A stretch of 64,000 nucleotides of DNA from positions 64,724,413 through 64,788,412 of the forward strand of contig CM023541.1 of assembly GCA_013350335.1 (NCBI GenBank), in the 5' to 3' direction. The notes beneath the pieces are model-generated. The model did not search any database, had not been told where the DNA came from, and saw only the letters and a list, made by a program, of their open reading frames with translations. The first letter of the stretch is position 1; each line of letters begins with the position of its first letter. The DNA is from Chimonanthus salicifolius (lineage: Eukaryota > Streptophyta > Magnoliopsida > Laurales > Calycanthaceae). Made by a program: the position numbers and the translations under genes. Shown one piece after another: positions 1 to 13,378 of this stretch.

Positions 1-1449
1 TTGCAGCTCCATAACCTTCACTAGTATGGACCAATGCATGTTGTGCATGCCTGATCCAATTACAATTTTCACCCTCACCACGAGCATCACAAAAGGCGTC
101 TATTCCATCTACTTAGGTTACCTTTCTGAGTTCTACTTTTCTACGAAATTCATGATTTTCATCCCTCCACAATCTATCATGTCCTTACCACATCAATCCA
201 AACCTTCAATGGCTTCCCTAATTTGTACTAGAGCTGTTCCTGACCTACTATCCTTGTGTGCAAACCATCTTAAACAACATTCCCTCATCTTAAACTTTTC
301 ATGCCCATAATGCATTCATTCCTAATTCTATTATATATTTTGAAGGTTCATCTTAACATATACATCTGCATCACTATTACTTTATTTACATGCCTTTACT
401 TCATCACCTTCAGTTTCATAGAACATTGTATGTCCACCTGCCATCTTATAAAAAATGTTCCTTTTAATCAACATGTTGCTCTCTATCACACTGCATTTAA
501 GTAGCATACCTACACTAGAAAAAAATCCAGTTCTTTTGAGAAAAAGGAAAAAGAGAAATCTGAAGTAATTTCCTTTGTTGAGTGCTGCTTTGTGTGGTGA
601 AGGCAGAAGGATGCACATATTGATTAGTAAAAAGTTAAAATAAAGTAGTAGCTCTGTTCCTTTAAAAAATTATATTATTAAAAATGATAAATGTGCAACA
701 AGTTGGTAATATGTATCATCATGCTCAATGACTTTTGGTCCTTTTAGTCCAGCGACATTGCAACATGATGCACCTCTTGTATTACGGGTAGACACTAAAT
801 CATTGACATGATGCCATACTACAGCTAGATAGTGTGCGAGATCTCAATCACAAGTTTGCAGCTTAAAGTCAACTTCATTGAAAATTAAGTTGGAGCCAAT
901 TAACTTTTGAAGTTCATGTCACTAAATGGCACTTGATCAATAAACGTTACATACCATCTACAAGCTAATCGATATCAATATATTAGAATTATAGTCATTT
1001 CAACATATATATATATATATTGGAATTGTAGTAGAAAAGATACATGACCGTAGGAAGTTAAACCTTGACCTACAGACCTACAGATAAACACCTGCAGGCT
1101 CCTGGCCGAAAGAAGATGAATGTCTTAACTCTTTTTTCATCTTTTGAGAGATTATGATAAGTTCCATCTCAGGCATTGAACTGCTGATTACTGAACATAT
1201 GAGACCATGTAATAATGTTGGCATTAATAAATTTTAGAAGGGATTATAAAGGTAGTAGCTTTGAAATACAATTCTTAAAAAATAAAAATGGGAAAGAGGA
1301 AATAAAGAATAAAAAATCTCCAAACAAGCATAAAAGACTTCAGCAATGGATGCGCCAGCATTGGTCCAATGAACAGAACATGTAGAGGAACAAGAAAATA
1401 TTTAACGAAAGGGTGAAAGTGGACCACTTTGGTATCAATGAAACCTCAC
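1..1449 (-). other. Intron of the TOZ-like gene, no exon seen
   Basis: No stretch resembling the next WD40 exons was seen on the minus strand here, so this is read as the intron following exon 7. It is AT-rich with a short TA run near 1003-1019. The small open frames at 26-618 have no recognisable content. Confidence 0.5.
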
Positions 1450-4400
1450 CAACTGCCACTAACAAAAAAATTCTTCCGCTTCTTCGAAAATGCAACAGCT
1501 CCAACAGCTCCCATATGACCGGTGCCAAGTCCAATGCAACATCTACTTTTATCATCCCATAGTCTAACCTACAGTCAAGAGAAGAGACACAATTAGACAT
1601 ACAAAAATCCTTTAATGTCAGTAACTAGGTGTTTTCTTGAGGAAAGGGAATAACAACATATGGTCTGCATGCACTAAATCACTTCTCACTTTCTGTTTGC
1701 AAAGTGTTCAAATAAAACCATCCAGAACATACCATCTACAGCAAAGCAGCAGAAATCATTCAAGTGGAGAGAAGAAAAACTCACGTTGTTATCCTTGCTT
1801 CCAGTCACTATAAGTGCCCTCCCTGAACTTGAAACACATGTGTCAACGCACAGAACAATATCAGTATGCCCTGTTAACACATAGGAACATGACATGGACG
1901 CAAGCTCGTATACTCGCACCTGCACATATGCTCTCAACAATCTTAAGTCCAATGCTAGAATCCCTTTTTCTAAAGGTATAGTAAGTAGAAATGTTATTTA
2001 TAACATGAATCTCAATCAATGCTGGGAAAATCAAATTGCATTGTAAAATCATTTTATTTCTTGAATTGCAAATCATGAATTGGAAATCTTAGAATATAAA
2101 ATTCATACTTGTCTACGACGGAAATATATGAATAGATGAAATAACATAAAAAAATGTTTAAAAGTAATAATACAAGCAATTCTTCAATTTTCTTTCAATA
2201 TTGAGTAAATTCATATAGACTGCAAAATGAAGTAAAATTGTAAAACAATATATAATTCAAAGTTCCACTTCCAAAAGTACAAACCTATAAATACTACTAT
2301 AATGTTGTAAAAAGCTAACAATAAACTAAAAAACCCTCACAATCCAAAGGTCCTAGAAACCCAACAACTCAAACCTTAAAAAAAATCTAGCCAAAAGTTT
2401 CGTGCTTTCAAATTCCAAATAGCCACATAATTCTAATCATCCACAGGACTCGTAAGATTTCTAACTGAGAGAAATTGTTCCTTGTAACATCATACAAGTC
2501 ATATATTGTGAGATTTTAACAACACTGATCACAATAAGTACCTTGCTGATTAAGGATATTCAGATATCTTATTAATTAATCCAATCTCCGAACAACTATG
2601 CAAGATGACAGAAACAAGTGTAGAATGGCATACAAAGCTCAAGATCTAGAAATTTCTACTTAATTATAATAGGGTATAAAATAAAGGATGAATGAAACAA
2701 AGATTTTACTGAAGACTCTGAACATGAAAGACAACATGTTTTAAGATTTTACTGAAGACTCTGAACATGAAAGACAACATGTTTTAATGTTGATATCAAC
2801 ATGCTCAAACAAACCTTTCAAAAAAAAATAATAAATAAATAATTTTCAGACACAATAAGTTCAACATGAGCAATCTACCTGTTCCACATTTGTGGCTACA
2901 GCAAGAAATTGTTCCTCCTCACCTAAAAACTTCAAATCCACAATCTCTTCATTATAACCAACAAGCCTTTTGTTTAATTTTAACTGAAATGACCCCACCG
3001 CTGATTGTGTTGGAGAATAAAATAGAAACTGTTGATCAGCAGTGACACAGAGCAATCCTTGATCCAAAGGTAACATATTAGCTGATGTGAATCCCCGTTT
3101 CTCATCACCCTCATCTGAGCTAACAGCAGTATCCAAAGATTGCTGCTCATACACACATGTTTTACTGACAGTAAAAAGAGCAAATCATATTACCAATTGG
3201 GCTCAACCATTAAATGAAACAAAACAAAAATAATACAATACAGATCTTCCTAAGGATTTGCACATTTATTCTATCATATATCCCATATGTATGATAAGGT
3301 TGTGGATAGTCTGTCAAACACAAACTTGAGAAGGCCTTCCAAGTGTAAAAAAGATTCACAGTGCTAGTTAGTCGACATTAAAGGTTTTGATGACTTACCC
3401 TTCAGAGTTCCATATTCGAACAATCCCACGTTCACCGGTGGTCAAAAAGCATATAGGTGGTGAGCTACTTTTCTTTTTCTTACTAGTGTACAGCTCAATT
3501 GCGCCCGACCAAGCAGACGAACCAGTCCCATTGCAAATAACACAAACAGTTTCAATCACCTCATTTGTTGGCACAGACATCTTGGAGCGATAGTTTCGCA
3601 GGTCCCATAAAATTACAACCTTTAGAGACATTTTGGTAATTAAATTCTGACCAAATAACTTAAAGGAAGAAAAACAAATATAAAAGTTATAAAGGCTAAC
3701 ACTTCTGTGTGTGCATGTGTGAGAAGATGAGAGAGAGACAGGCTAAATGATGATTTAGCTGAAGATTAGACTGCAGTTCCACTAACCAACTGAAGAACAT
3801 GAGAAGAACTTTCACCAATTTGACACTTTAATCTATTTAAAGGCAAAACACAACACCTTACAGCAAAAAAAAAAATAGAGATTAAACAGCATGACAGAAT
3901 AAAAGCTTGTAGGTGCAGACAGGATTGAATCATGACAAGATGACAAAAGAAAAAGAACAAACAATTAAAATAACCATTATCTACTTAACCATAAGTAATA
4001 TAGAAACCCTACCTATTTAGGAAAAATAGAACCAAAACCCAACCAACCATTAATCAGGTGGAAACTCCCACCAGAACCCTGCTTAAGGGGTAAGTTTCAC
4101 ATCTGTTGGCATTGTCACTGCAAGGCAAAACCAGGAGAGACCTAATCAATGCTTAAAATCTATCCATTTCAAAGGGAGCTTATCCCACTCAGGGGAGTAC
4201 TTATCAAACTCACAGTGGTTGGGGTTGAAAATGGAGAACCTTCAACCATCCATTAGGTCTTTCCCAACTGGATTTCTCTGAAGGGTTAGCCTTTTAGACT
4301 AGTTTTGGACCCATGTTCAAAGATAATGCACCCCATTTATTTAATTTAAAAAAAAAAACTGTGACATCCTCAGCCAAGCCAAGAATAACCATAATCTTTC

Positions 4401-5280
4401 TTTTCTTTGGGAGGAGAGGGAAGCATCATGTAGTTTATCAGTCCCTGACTCCTCTTGATGTAGAATTATATGTTGAAAAAGACGACAGCACACAAATCAT
4501 CCACTTCATAATGCAAAACAAGAAGAAAAACCAAAAACATCTCTCTCTTAAAATGGTTACATGGAGTATATAAGACGAATTTTAACAAGGCATAAAGATG
4601 GAAAATGACGTGTATGCTCTCAAAAAGGGAGGGACCATTTAAGAAAGTTGGCTAAGCAGAATCTAAAAATGAGTTCTCCATATCTTTCTCAAAACAAGCA
4701 ATATTCCTCTTAGTCTGCAAGAATCAGCTTTCTTGACATAATAATATACAATTACCAAGTATCTTTAAAACCAATAAATAATTAATTGGTTGTGATCAGA
4801 ACGGATTAGGAACAAAATATCCCCAAAAAAGCATCACACTGCTGCATGACAAATCCATTAAGCCTTAATCTTCAGGATCCTGTTGTCGTGTAATAAGAGA
4901 TGGGCAAGAAACAAATATCAAGTAATGGACGAGCTTTTATTCTTCCATTTCATCAGTAAGCAAAACGTGAGACCAGAGTTTGATGGAATGGAGCCTAAGC
5001 CATCACAGCACTCAACTCTTAACAGCACCTTATTCCCCCCATGCAAGGTGTTAATCTTCCAAATCCAAAAGTAGCCTAAACAGGCACCTTGTTCTTGGCA
5101 CTCGTGGAACAAATTTGATAAATCAGGGAAGTCATCAGGGACAGAAAGTTGGTTGTTTCCAATATTCCGATAACTGTGAATTAGAAGGCATAACCATTAG
5201 CTGAGGAGGGATTTAGTGAAACTTGACCAATAGTTTGTTTCTTATATTTCTGGTAGGGGAGAGGGTCAACAAAATGTAAT

Positions 5281-5363
<83 letters not shown>

Positions 5364-8300
5364 TGATAATCCTAATATATCCATGATTCCATATGTTCGC
5401 ATGTCCCACATCGCCTATGGGATTGGTGTTTTTGGATCTATATGTACATGGGCACCCACTCGTTCTGAGCAGATTTTTAAAGGTGAGTTCTACTCATGTC
5501 TTCACTATATTGTTTCATGCAAATGGATAGGTGAACAGATGTAGAAAAAGGAGAGAAATAGAGAGAGAATAATGATTTAATGATGCCAAGTACAAGACAC
5601 TTCTTAAAGAGGCACAACATAAAAGAGAGCGGATAAAGGAACCCACATTTATTTAATTGATAATAATGGCCAAATCATACCTTATCTCTACCAGAACTAA
5701 GCAGTGTCCACCCATTTTCCGATACTGCCAAAGAAGTCACTGTTGAGAAATGTTCCTCTAGTACTGCCACGCATGTTTTGGTAACAAGATCCCACACTCG
5801 AACAGTTGCATCATCACTTCCAGAGAACAACTAGAACACTCAAAACATGAAGGTCAATCAAATACTGTATACATCAATGGCAAAAGCCCTTCAATATTTA
5901 TTGCTCCATCACAGACAAGAAAATAGTGACTTCCCCTTCAAATGGCGTTTTTCCACTGAAAGGGCAAGGAAGTTAACATAGACACATCCCAAATTATGCT
6001 ACTTCCATTGACAGTGTCAGGTAAAACATGTAACAACTTTCAATGGCAGCATCTATATTAGGACAATGTTGCAACACAAAACCGACAAGAAATTGCATTT
6101 TCGTTAACTGAGATATAAACTAAGACAGATCAAACAACCGTGAACAAAACAACAAAATCAATCAAAATTAAAATAAAGCATATACCACATGGAAAGGGCC
6201 CATCCATACCTAAATTGAAAATTGTGATGGACTTCGGCACAATCCCCGTCATATTTATTCAGAGATCCTAAAATTAGGTTCAAATCAATCCAGAAGCCTA
6301 ACAACAATCCCCAAACTCAGCCTATAGCAGCCTGAGCAAGAAAGCTTACAGCCCAGCCAGGCCATTACCTGCTAATAGACATAAGCTTAGAATCAAATAA
6401 TACTGCACGACAGCAGCTCAACAACTAGAATGGAAGTTCAAGAGAACTATAGTCTGCAGTCTGCACCATCGATGCAATGAAGGAGAGTACCCATTTTCCC
6501 TTTCTAATCAGAGAAATTTTCATGGTAACTCCCCCTAGTAATCAGCTTGGATCTTTGCATGGTCAGACAGATTGGCACTTAAATCCAAATGTAAAATTCT
6601 TTTTCAGAATTTGGATATCTTTTACCAATGGCCTATTTGTGTGTTACAGACAATGTTGGAAAATAGAGAGAGGAAAACAAGAGGCGAGAGTTCAATGATT
6701 TGTATATTTCCTCGTCCCCTACCCACCCAAAAAAAACAAAAGGGATATGGTTTCAGTAAAAAGTTAGGAAAATAGAAAAACACAAACTTTTAAACAATCT
6801 CTAAATTGGGTTTATGAAGGACATGGAATAGTTTTGCAAAGATACAAAAATCAAATAAGAAGAAGAAACTACTTCATTTATTTATAAGAAGTTAAGAACA
6901 TCCTCATGCAGCAAGAAAGGTAAATCTTCCATTGAAAATGATGGAAAGAAGAAATGCATAAACAAGTTCCTAAGGAGATGACAGATCAGTTACTAAATCT
7001 TCCACCAACTTGTGCACACCCTTATATTTGATGGAAAGACCCAAGCCTTAGTATAGGACCTATAAAAAATCAGTTTCATTGCACCTACAGAGCCATGTCT
7101 CTTTAAGGTTCCAAAGATTGATGGTGTCATAGGGCATGAGTTTAATCCAATGCTGACTAATTCAAAATAAGTTCAAATTGGAAAAATGATACAATTCATG
7201 AAGCTAAGATGTACGTGAAAGGAATGACTATATTGGGTCTTGGACTTTGGGGATATTTTATGCATCTTATATATTTAAGGATACATAAAGAAGGAAGAAA
7301 AAACCTTAGCGTTTCTGCCAGTAGAAATAACGAAGGTACTCAAATTTGTCTTAAAAGACCAATATCCAGCCTGGATATCCTGCTGGAGTATTGCAGCAGT
7401 AGAAAATGAACCAGATTTTAGTCTTATTTGAATTCAGGATGATAAGACTTATTCAGAAGTCTGTGAGTATGACTATCAAAAGACTGAGACAGACCTTCAG
7501 TGGATAGATATCAAGAAGATTCAGACCATAGTCATCACTGAGATAGCAGAAATGCTCAGTCTCGATACAGAATTTTGGACAATAGATGCATCCAAAACAT
7601 GTATAATCCAATCCAGGAGTATTCGAGGAAGAAACCATTACTAATATTAGTGGCTAGGCCAGTAATCCATGACCGTTCTCTGAAGACTTCTGATGCTGAC
7701 ATTTTTAATGCTGCTCGAACTGAATAATGAACTTCAAATTGTGCCTTACTGAACACCACTTCTGCCACTTCTTTGGCTGCTTCAGCATAGCTATACTCAT
7801 CAATCACTCTGAGAGATGCTTGAAGCCAACATGTTCGAGGAGCAACAGGAAGCCAACATGTGGAACATTCTCCTTTTAGAGAAGTGATATCAAAACCCTA
7901 TATAATAGAAAACCCGTGAGGTTGGCTTGGCGTTATGAACCCCAATAAGCTATGGGAGGTTCTGGGTTCAAGTCCCACTCTCAACATATAAAAGTCATTC
8001 CCCCTAGTTTTACCCGGTGTGTGTGGATAAAGAGGTTTGCACATACCCCAAGGACTTAGTTCGGTGCTCTAAGAGGCCTGGATACCTTGGACTAAAAAAA
8101 AAACCTATATAATAGAAAGCCCAAATATTCCTCAGTCACCAAATCCTGTGAAACTCATTTTTCTTATTTTTTATATCTATTGTACACAAATTTTTCAGTT
8201 TTTTGGGTGTCAACCTTATCAATCTTTTTCAATTAACTATGTCATAAAAACCATAGACTCTAAGATGTATAACTATTCAATATTAGACAAATCCTTTGTT

Positions 8301-10740
8301 CATGTTTGGCGTTCAGCTAATGGAGAGGCATATTTTTTGTCTAACCATGGAGTGTCAAGATCAAATATGTTTGTAAACTTTTCTCTTTAATCTTATTTTT
8401 TGCATCAATTCCCTTTCTTTATCTTTTGTTGTTTCTTTGTGTGTCCACCTCGACCACTTCTTTGTGCTTTTCTTTTTTTATTAAATGAAGTTATCTGTTA
8501 CCTGTTCAAAAAAAAAAAAATTGTATGTCCATGAGGTACTCTCTCCTCAGCTCATATCATAGGCCCCACATACTACTGTTTATGAATTCATTATTATCTC
8601 AAGTGTAGATCTTATCCTGGTCAAACTATTTTAAGCCTCCACATCATTGTTCCATACTTGCTGACAAATTCTATTTGCTAGACTCTCATGAGTGCCGAAT
8701 TGGAGAATTTGATTCAAAGTGGGTTAAGGGTATATGAGGATTTGGATAAGTCATAAGTGGGTTCCACTGTTAAAAAATGACAAAGCCACATTCTTGAAGG
8801 GTGGAACAAAACTACTCAACTTTTATATAGATACATTACCATAGGTACAACATAATTGAAGAATATTGTGTGAAAATGGGTCACCCACACATTACAAACT
8901 ATATTGAAAGATGTGTCTACTAAACATTCATAATGATAGCTTAAAGCTATGGTGGCTCTGGCGCAAGGCATCATGCTACAACTTGGAAAAGCATTTGACA
9001 TTCAACATTGACAGTATGGTGAGTGAGAGTGGTCCTCGCGGAGTACAAGTTACTGGCGAATTGTCCAAGTTTGAGGAGAAGCCTTTCCAGCACAAGAAGA
9101 TGGAACATAGAACCAAAGGGCAAGAGCAGGACAAGGCCAATATGAGACTCGCAGTTGGATCCACAATAAAACTGCTTCAGTGTTTGTGCTTTGGCCCATA
9201 GCAGCACCTAAGACACTACATGCCAGCAGTGATCAGTGAGTTTTTCTGCTGTGCCCTATGAAACACAGCAACGATATCACAAAGCCACTAGTAATTGCTG
9301 ACTTATAGCAACAGCAAATAATACAATCGAAAGGAAGTTCCATTTTGATCCAGATTCATACAGTTAATTGATAAATAATACAACAAACAGTAAATGCAGC
9401 AGATTCTTGGACTTCAACTTACTAAAAGGCGGTTTGAATCTGGATGAAACATGATACTGGTTACAACTCCTTTATGACCTTTGAAGTAATGAGTGCAGAA
9501 TCCACCCTCAATATCCCAAACAAGAACCTTCCGATCTGCTCCACCAGTCGCAAGCAGTCCCCCTGATGAATCGCATGCCATCCTCATCACAGGGCCATCA
9601 TGTGCCTATTCAAAACAACTGCATTAGATTCAATTGAACTATCAAATCACATAAACAAGTAATCCTAGGCTGCATTTGGATGCATAGAAAGGAAAATGCT
9701 TCCAGGAAAATGATTGATTTTAACTAAAAAGGAAACTGGTTTAACCATTTTTTGTTTTAAATTTATGGTTATTTCCAGGAATATTTTCCTTTCTATGCAT
9801 CCAAAATGAACCTGGATTTCTTCGTTCGAGTTTTTACCTTCCAAAAGTGGAGGCATTTCAAGCGGGGGAAGTCCTTTTCTGGAAAACAACTGTTTTTTAA
9901 GCCATTTGTATTTTTAGTTAAAATAAAAATATTTGTGTTATTAGCTCAAATACATACTTGTACTTTCCTGGAAAATTAACCAATTCACATTGTAGTTAAA
10001 ATTTGTAATTTTTCAAGCAAGTACTTTTCCCTCCATGCACTTGAACTGAGTTTCACTAGCAGCTTGGATCCAAGGAAAGAAAACTGCACTCCTAGAAAAT
10101 AATCATTTTTAACCAAACTTGCTTATACACAAATGTACATTTTAATTGCAAACCTTTTCATTCACCGAAATGGAGCGTAAGGTTCAGCCTGGATGCACTG
10201 AAAACTCTGGAGCATAGCTATTTTTGAATAAAAAAGGGCTTAACCGAATTATACTTGATTTCTGTGATTTTTATTATTATTCGTTTTTTACAAGAAAATA
10301 TCTTTTTTCCCCGGAGCATAGCCATTTTTCAATAAAAAAATGGGCAACCCAACTATACTTTTGACTAAATGAGTAAAATTACATTCAAAGAAATCAGTTT
10401 CCTTTCCATGAATCCAAAAAGAGACTTAATTTCTTCTCTTTACCTTCCAAGAGCGTATGCATTTGGAAGACGAGAGATCCCAGACCCTGACCAATCTGCT
10501 GTGGGTGGCGGAGAAAAGGAGTGAGTCGTCGGGGCTGAGGGCGAGAGCTGTGATGGGCTCGGAATCGCCTTCTAGAGTGGTCTTGATGGAGGCATTGGAT
10601 GAATCGACGATGTTGATCTTGTCGTCGGAGGCACATACAATAAAGGATCCGCTGGAGAAGATGGAGTACGGCCCTCCAGAGTAGAACTGCTGCAGAGATG
10701 CCACGCAACTGTAGTTCTTCTTCAAGCTCTGAGACGCCAT
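1450..10740 (-). CDS. TOZ: TORMOZ/UTP13-like WD40 protein of the SSU processome (5' part, seven exons; continues beyond left edge)
   Basis: This is the N-terminal part of the plant UTP13/TBL3 homologue (Arabidopsis TORMOZ), a nucleolar WD40 protein of the UTP-B module that assembles on U3 snoRNP and 18S pre-rRNA. Exons on the minus strand: 10740-10444, 9605-9423, 5830-5681, 3619-3399, 3164-2879, 1919-1785 and 1568-1450. All have GT-AG borders and consistent phases, giving about 463 residues. WD signatures are seen at each repeat: VRVWDL, KVLVWDI, ATVRVWDL, VVILWDL, GIVRIWNSEG and VRLWDD. GLLCVTADQQF and LVGYNEEI match the conserved mid-region of the family. The start MASQSLKKNY fits the family N terminus. 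The second propeller and the C-terminal Utp13 domain are missing and must lie left of the window. Introns 2 and 3 are long (3.6 and 2.1 kb) and carry repeats. The last donor (1449) could shift by a few bases. Family assignment is from remembered similarity. Confidence 0.92.
2701..2788. repeat. Perfect 44-bp tandem duplication in a TOZ intron
   Basis: A block beginning gattttactgaagactctg and ending catgttttaa is present twice back to back without any difference. It lies in the intron between the exons at 2879 and 1919. Identity of the two copies indicates a recent duplication or continuing homogenisation. Confidence 0.9.
5281..5364. repeat. (TA)n followed by (GA)n microsatellite
   Basis: About 30 TA dinucleotides followed directly by about 10 GA dinucleotides, inside TOZ intron 3. 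Just downstream (5400-5420) is a TGTCCCACATCG-like stretch typical of plant retroelement ends, and 5493-5546 repeats a segment found again at about 21,090. Confidence 0.95.
7897..8122 (+). mobile_element. tRNA-derived SINE (family 2) with target duplication
   Basis: The element body is about 7916-8103. It contains a B-box-like GGGTTCAAGTCC near 7964, a conserved centre (GGTGTGTGTGGATAAAGAGG) and a 3' A-run. It is flanked by a 19-bp direct repeat beginning CCTATATAATAGAAA at 7897-7915 and 8104-8122, differing at one base. A reverse copy of the same family lies at 31,093-31,263. It sits in TOZ intron 2. Confidence 0.85.
8123..8521 (+). mobile_element. Truncated LINE-like 3' end
   Basis: T-rich sequence ends in ATTAAATGAAGTTATCTGTT followed by CACCTGTTC-like bases and an A-run near 8508-8520. 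This is the form of plant L1 3' tails. No reverse-transcriptase coding sequence remains, and the 5' limit is a guess. Confidence 0.4.
9664..9812. repeat. Inverted-repeat element (MITE-like) in TOZ intron 1 flank
   Basis: TTTGGATGCATAGAAAGGAA at about 9674 is found inverted at about 9783-9806, enclosing a short AT-rich loop. Degenerate copies of the same ends (GGATCCAAGGAAAG near 10,065, CCATGAATCCAAAAAG near 10,408) recur through the same intron. Together they suggest several decayed copies of one small element. Confidence 0.55.
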
Positions 10741-13378
10741 TAAAATGGAAGAGCAAAGGGGCTTCTTCTTCTTCTTTATTTTATAGAAGGAGATAATAAT
10801 CTCTGCGTAAAGAAAAAAGATGAAAAAAGATTTCTTCTTCTGAGTCGCAGAGACAAAACGCTAAAATGGAATAAAAACTGCAGGAGACGAGAAATTCTGG
10901 AGGGCAGAGGAGACAAGCTTGCATGTGCCACTCGCACGTGGTACCTTGACGGACTAGGGTTTTGAGAGTACTGATCCGTTGAGATTTGATAATATGATTA
11001 AAATATTAATATTATAAAACTTTTAGTGCAACAGGTAAAATATTGTTCTGAAGATTGTTGCTGGTTGAAGTTTTAAAGTAAGTGATTTATGAAAAATAAT
11101 TGATAAAATTTAAAAATTAAATTAATAGAATAAATTATTTAAATAATAATAATAATTAAATATTGATATTAAAATTTAGAGTTCAATTGGAGCCAAATTT
11201 CAGTCAAATTCTCCTTTTACTAAATATGAATTTATTTAAAATATCCAAAAAAATCAAAATTAATCACTAATAAACTATCTAAGTAAAGAAACTAAATGAT
11301 TTATTCAACTTTTTTAAGAGTATAAGATGTTTATATTATTAAGCCAAAATCAATTAAAGAATATCAAAATAAGGGTAGCGATGATTTTTGTGTAACCAGA
11401 AATGGGAACGAGTGGATTTCCCACTTTACCATTCCACTACGATATAAATCGGCTCACTGAAATTTATTTAAGTAAGACTGTTTTTTTCATATAAAATATC
11501 AAATCAGATCACTGAAATCAGATTATTGACTAGATCACCGAATTTTTTTAAAATGCTTTCGTACGGCATTGGAAGGTTAAAATAGACAATACCTTAAAAT
11601 CCGTGTCTTATTATACAAAACACTTGTGGGATGATCGTTATCCCAAAATAATGTAAATAATTATATAAAGACTTGTAAGCACTTAATGGGCTAGTGGGCT
11701 GATAGTAAAAATATAAATCTCGGCCGAGATCTCGACAAAATATTGAATGATTTTTTTCTAAAAAAAAAGAAGAATATGGATGGTGGACTCAAGCCAACAT
11801 CTCGACCGACATTTACTTAGGACAAATTTTCGAACCCTGTCGATAGACAGCCCACCGAACAAACCTATATTCTCTCCACCATTCCACCCAGCCCAATATA
11901 TGCAAGCTGAAAGCATACATAGATTCTTTGTAAAGAAGACAAAATGATCAACATCTTTTCAATATTCTTTGAAATTGGTTTCCCACGTCATACTTTCAAA
12001 AAATAGAAGGTCTCATCCTTTCAAGGTTCACATTGATTGGTAGTTCAACTGGTTGTCTCCCACCTCAAAAAGCGAAAGGTTGCGGGTTCGAGTCCCCATG
12101 GCCTAACCTTGGTGTGCCCTAGAGGTAGTGGGCTCACTCGTAGGGGTTTTACGCGTGGTATCCCATGGTTTCCCACACGTAAATTCAAAAAAAAAAAACT
12201 ATATTTTTTAAGTTATTTAAATTTAATTTTTTATTATTTTAATATATAAAATTTTCATTATAGAGAGCTAAATTTGACTTATTTGATTAGTTCATTTAAA
12301 TAATGAATATATAATTTCAAAAGTTAAAAAATTAACCTCATTAGATCAATAAAACTATATTTTAATTCTATAAAATTTGGCCACTTTACTTATTATTTTA
12401 ATTTCACAACTTTTTATCAAATTTGAATATCAATCTAACTTAAAGTGATTGATCTTAAAAAGTTTGATAAAATAAGATCTTTAGTTATTAAATGATAAAA
12501 TTAAATTTATAAATATTTAAAATTTAATAAAATTAAGAGTTACATTGCAGATAAAATTGCATTTAATTCTATTCACTGGTTCTATTTAAATAAAAAATAA
12601 TTGTTAAAACTTGAATTTATTTTTAAGATATAAAGGTTAAAAGATGGAAAATTAGAAATAAAGTTTTTTAAATGAAAAGAGATTTGATTTATGTTCAGTC
12701 ATTCATTTTGTAATTTTTATTAAAATAAATTCTTATATTTTAGTGAATCTAAAAATATAGTTTAAATAATATGGTTTATAAAATTTGATAAAAAATACTT
12801 GTCATTAAAATTAGATAAATGATCTCTCCAGTCACACCGCCGAGTCTCTACAATTTGGCACGTGGAGTCGTGTACTGGCTTAGTGCTGCTCGTTTAACCA
12901 TGGTCCATTCTCCAACTCTCGTTCGAATCTGGTTCGACCATCCCTACCAAGTCTCACCTCGCGAGCTATATCTATCTGACTCTTCCCTCCGTTCTCTCTC
13001 ACTTCCCACTGTGTATTATTTTCCACGATCCAAACAAACAAGGAATTCATTTTCTCCGCAGAGTGCCTTTTCCTCATTTCTTCTTCTCTATCTTTCTGAA
13101 TTTCCGAAGCAAAAAATTGCTTCCATTTCTACTCTTGGATTACCATTCTGACTGAGAAACTTAGAATATAAGAAACAACCGAATCTCTCTTAATTTTCCG
13201 TCTTTTCAATTGCAAAGAATTTGTTTTCCTCGTTTTTTCTTCTCACCTTCTTTCCCTTTTCCCCGCAAAGTTGCTTCCATTTCTCCTCTTTTGGATTCTC
13301 CAATCTGATTGAGAAACTAAGAATAGAAGAAAAATATTGAATCTTTCTCTAAATTCTCCTTTTCCGACCATCTTAGGT
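10741..13378. other. Divergent intergenic region between TOZ and ITPK1
   Basis: This holds the TOZ 5' UTR and promoter side (10,741 to about 10,950), then AT-rich DNA, a SINE at about 12,032-12,198, and from about 12,820 a pyrimidine-rich, more GC-balanced stretch that is probably the ITPK1 promoter and 5' UTR. A repeated phrase of the type TTTCCCCGCAAAGTTGCTTCC occurs near 13,057 and 13,257, suggesting a small local duplication in the leader. No TATA box could be assigned with confidence. Confidence 0.5.
12032..12198 (+). mobile_element. tRNA-derived SINE (family 1)
   Basis: Begins with an A-box-like GGTAGTTCAACTGG (about 12,039) and has a canonical B box GGTTCGAGTCC at 12,085-12,095. It continues through a conserved body (CCTTGGTGTGCCCTAGAGG; CACACGTAAATTC) to an A-run at 12,187-12,198. 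Reverse copies are at 17,535-17,694 and 29,299-29,473, and a truncated 3' end at about 27,420-27,462. No clear target duplication was found for this copy. Confidence 0.85.

Noticed and set aside
10394..10756. A 120-residue open frame antisense-frame to TOZ exon 1
   Set aside because: It overlaps the first TOZ exon in a different frame; the 104-residue frame carries the conserved WD40 start.
12085..12095. B-box-like GGTTCGAGTCC considered as a tRNA gene
   Set aside because: The tRNA arms do not fold into a full cloverleaf, and the sequence continues into a conserved SINE body with an A-tail.
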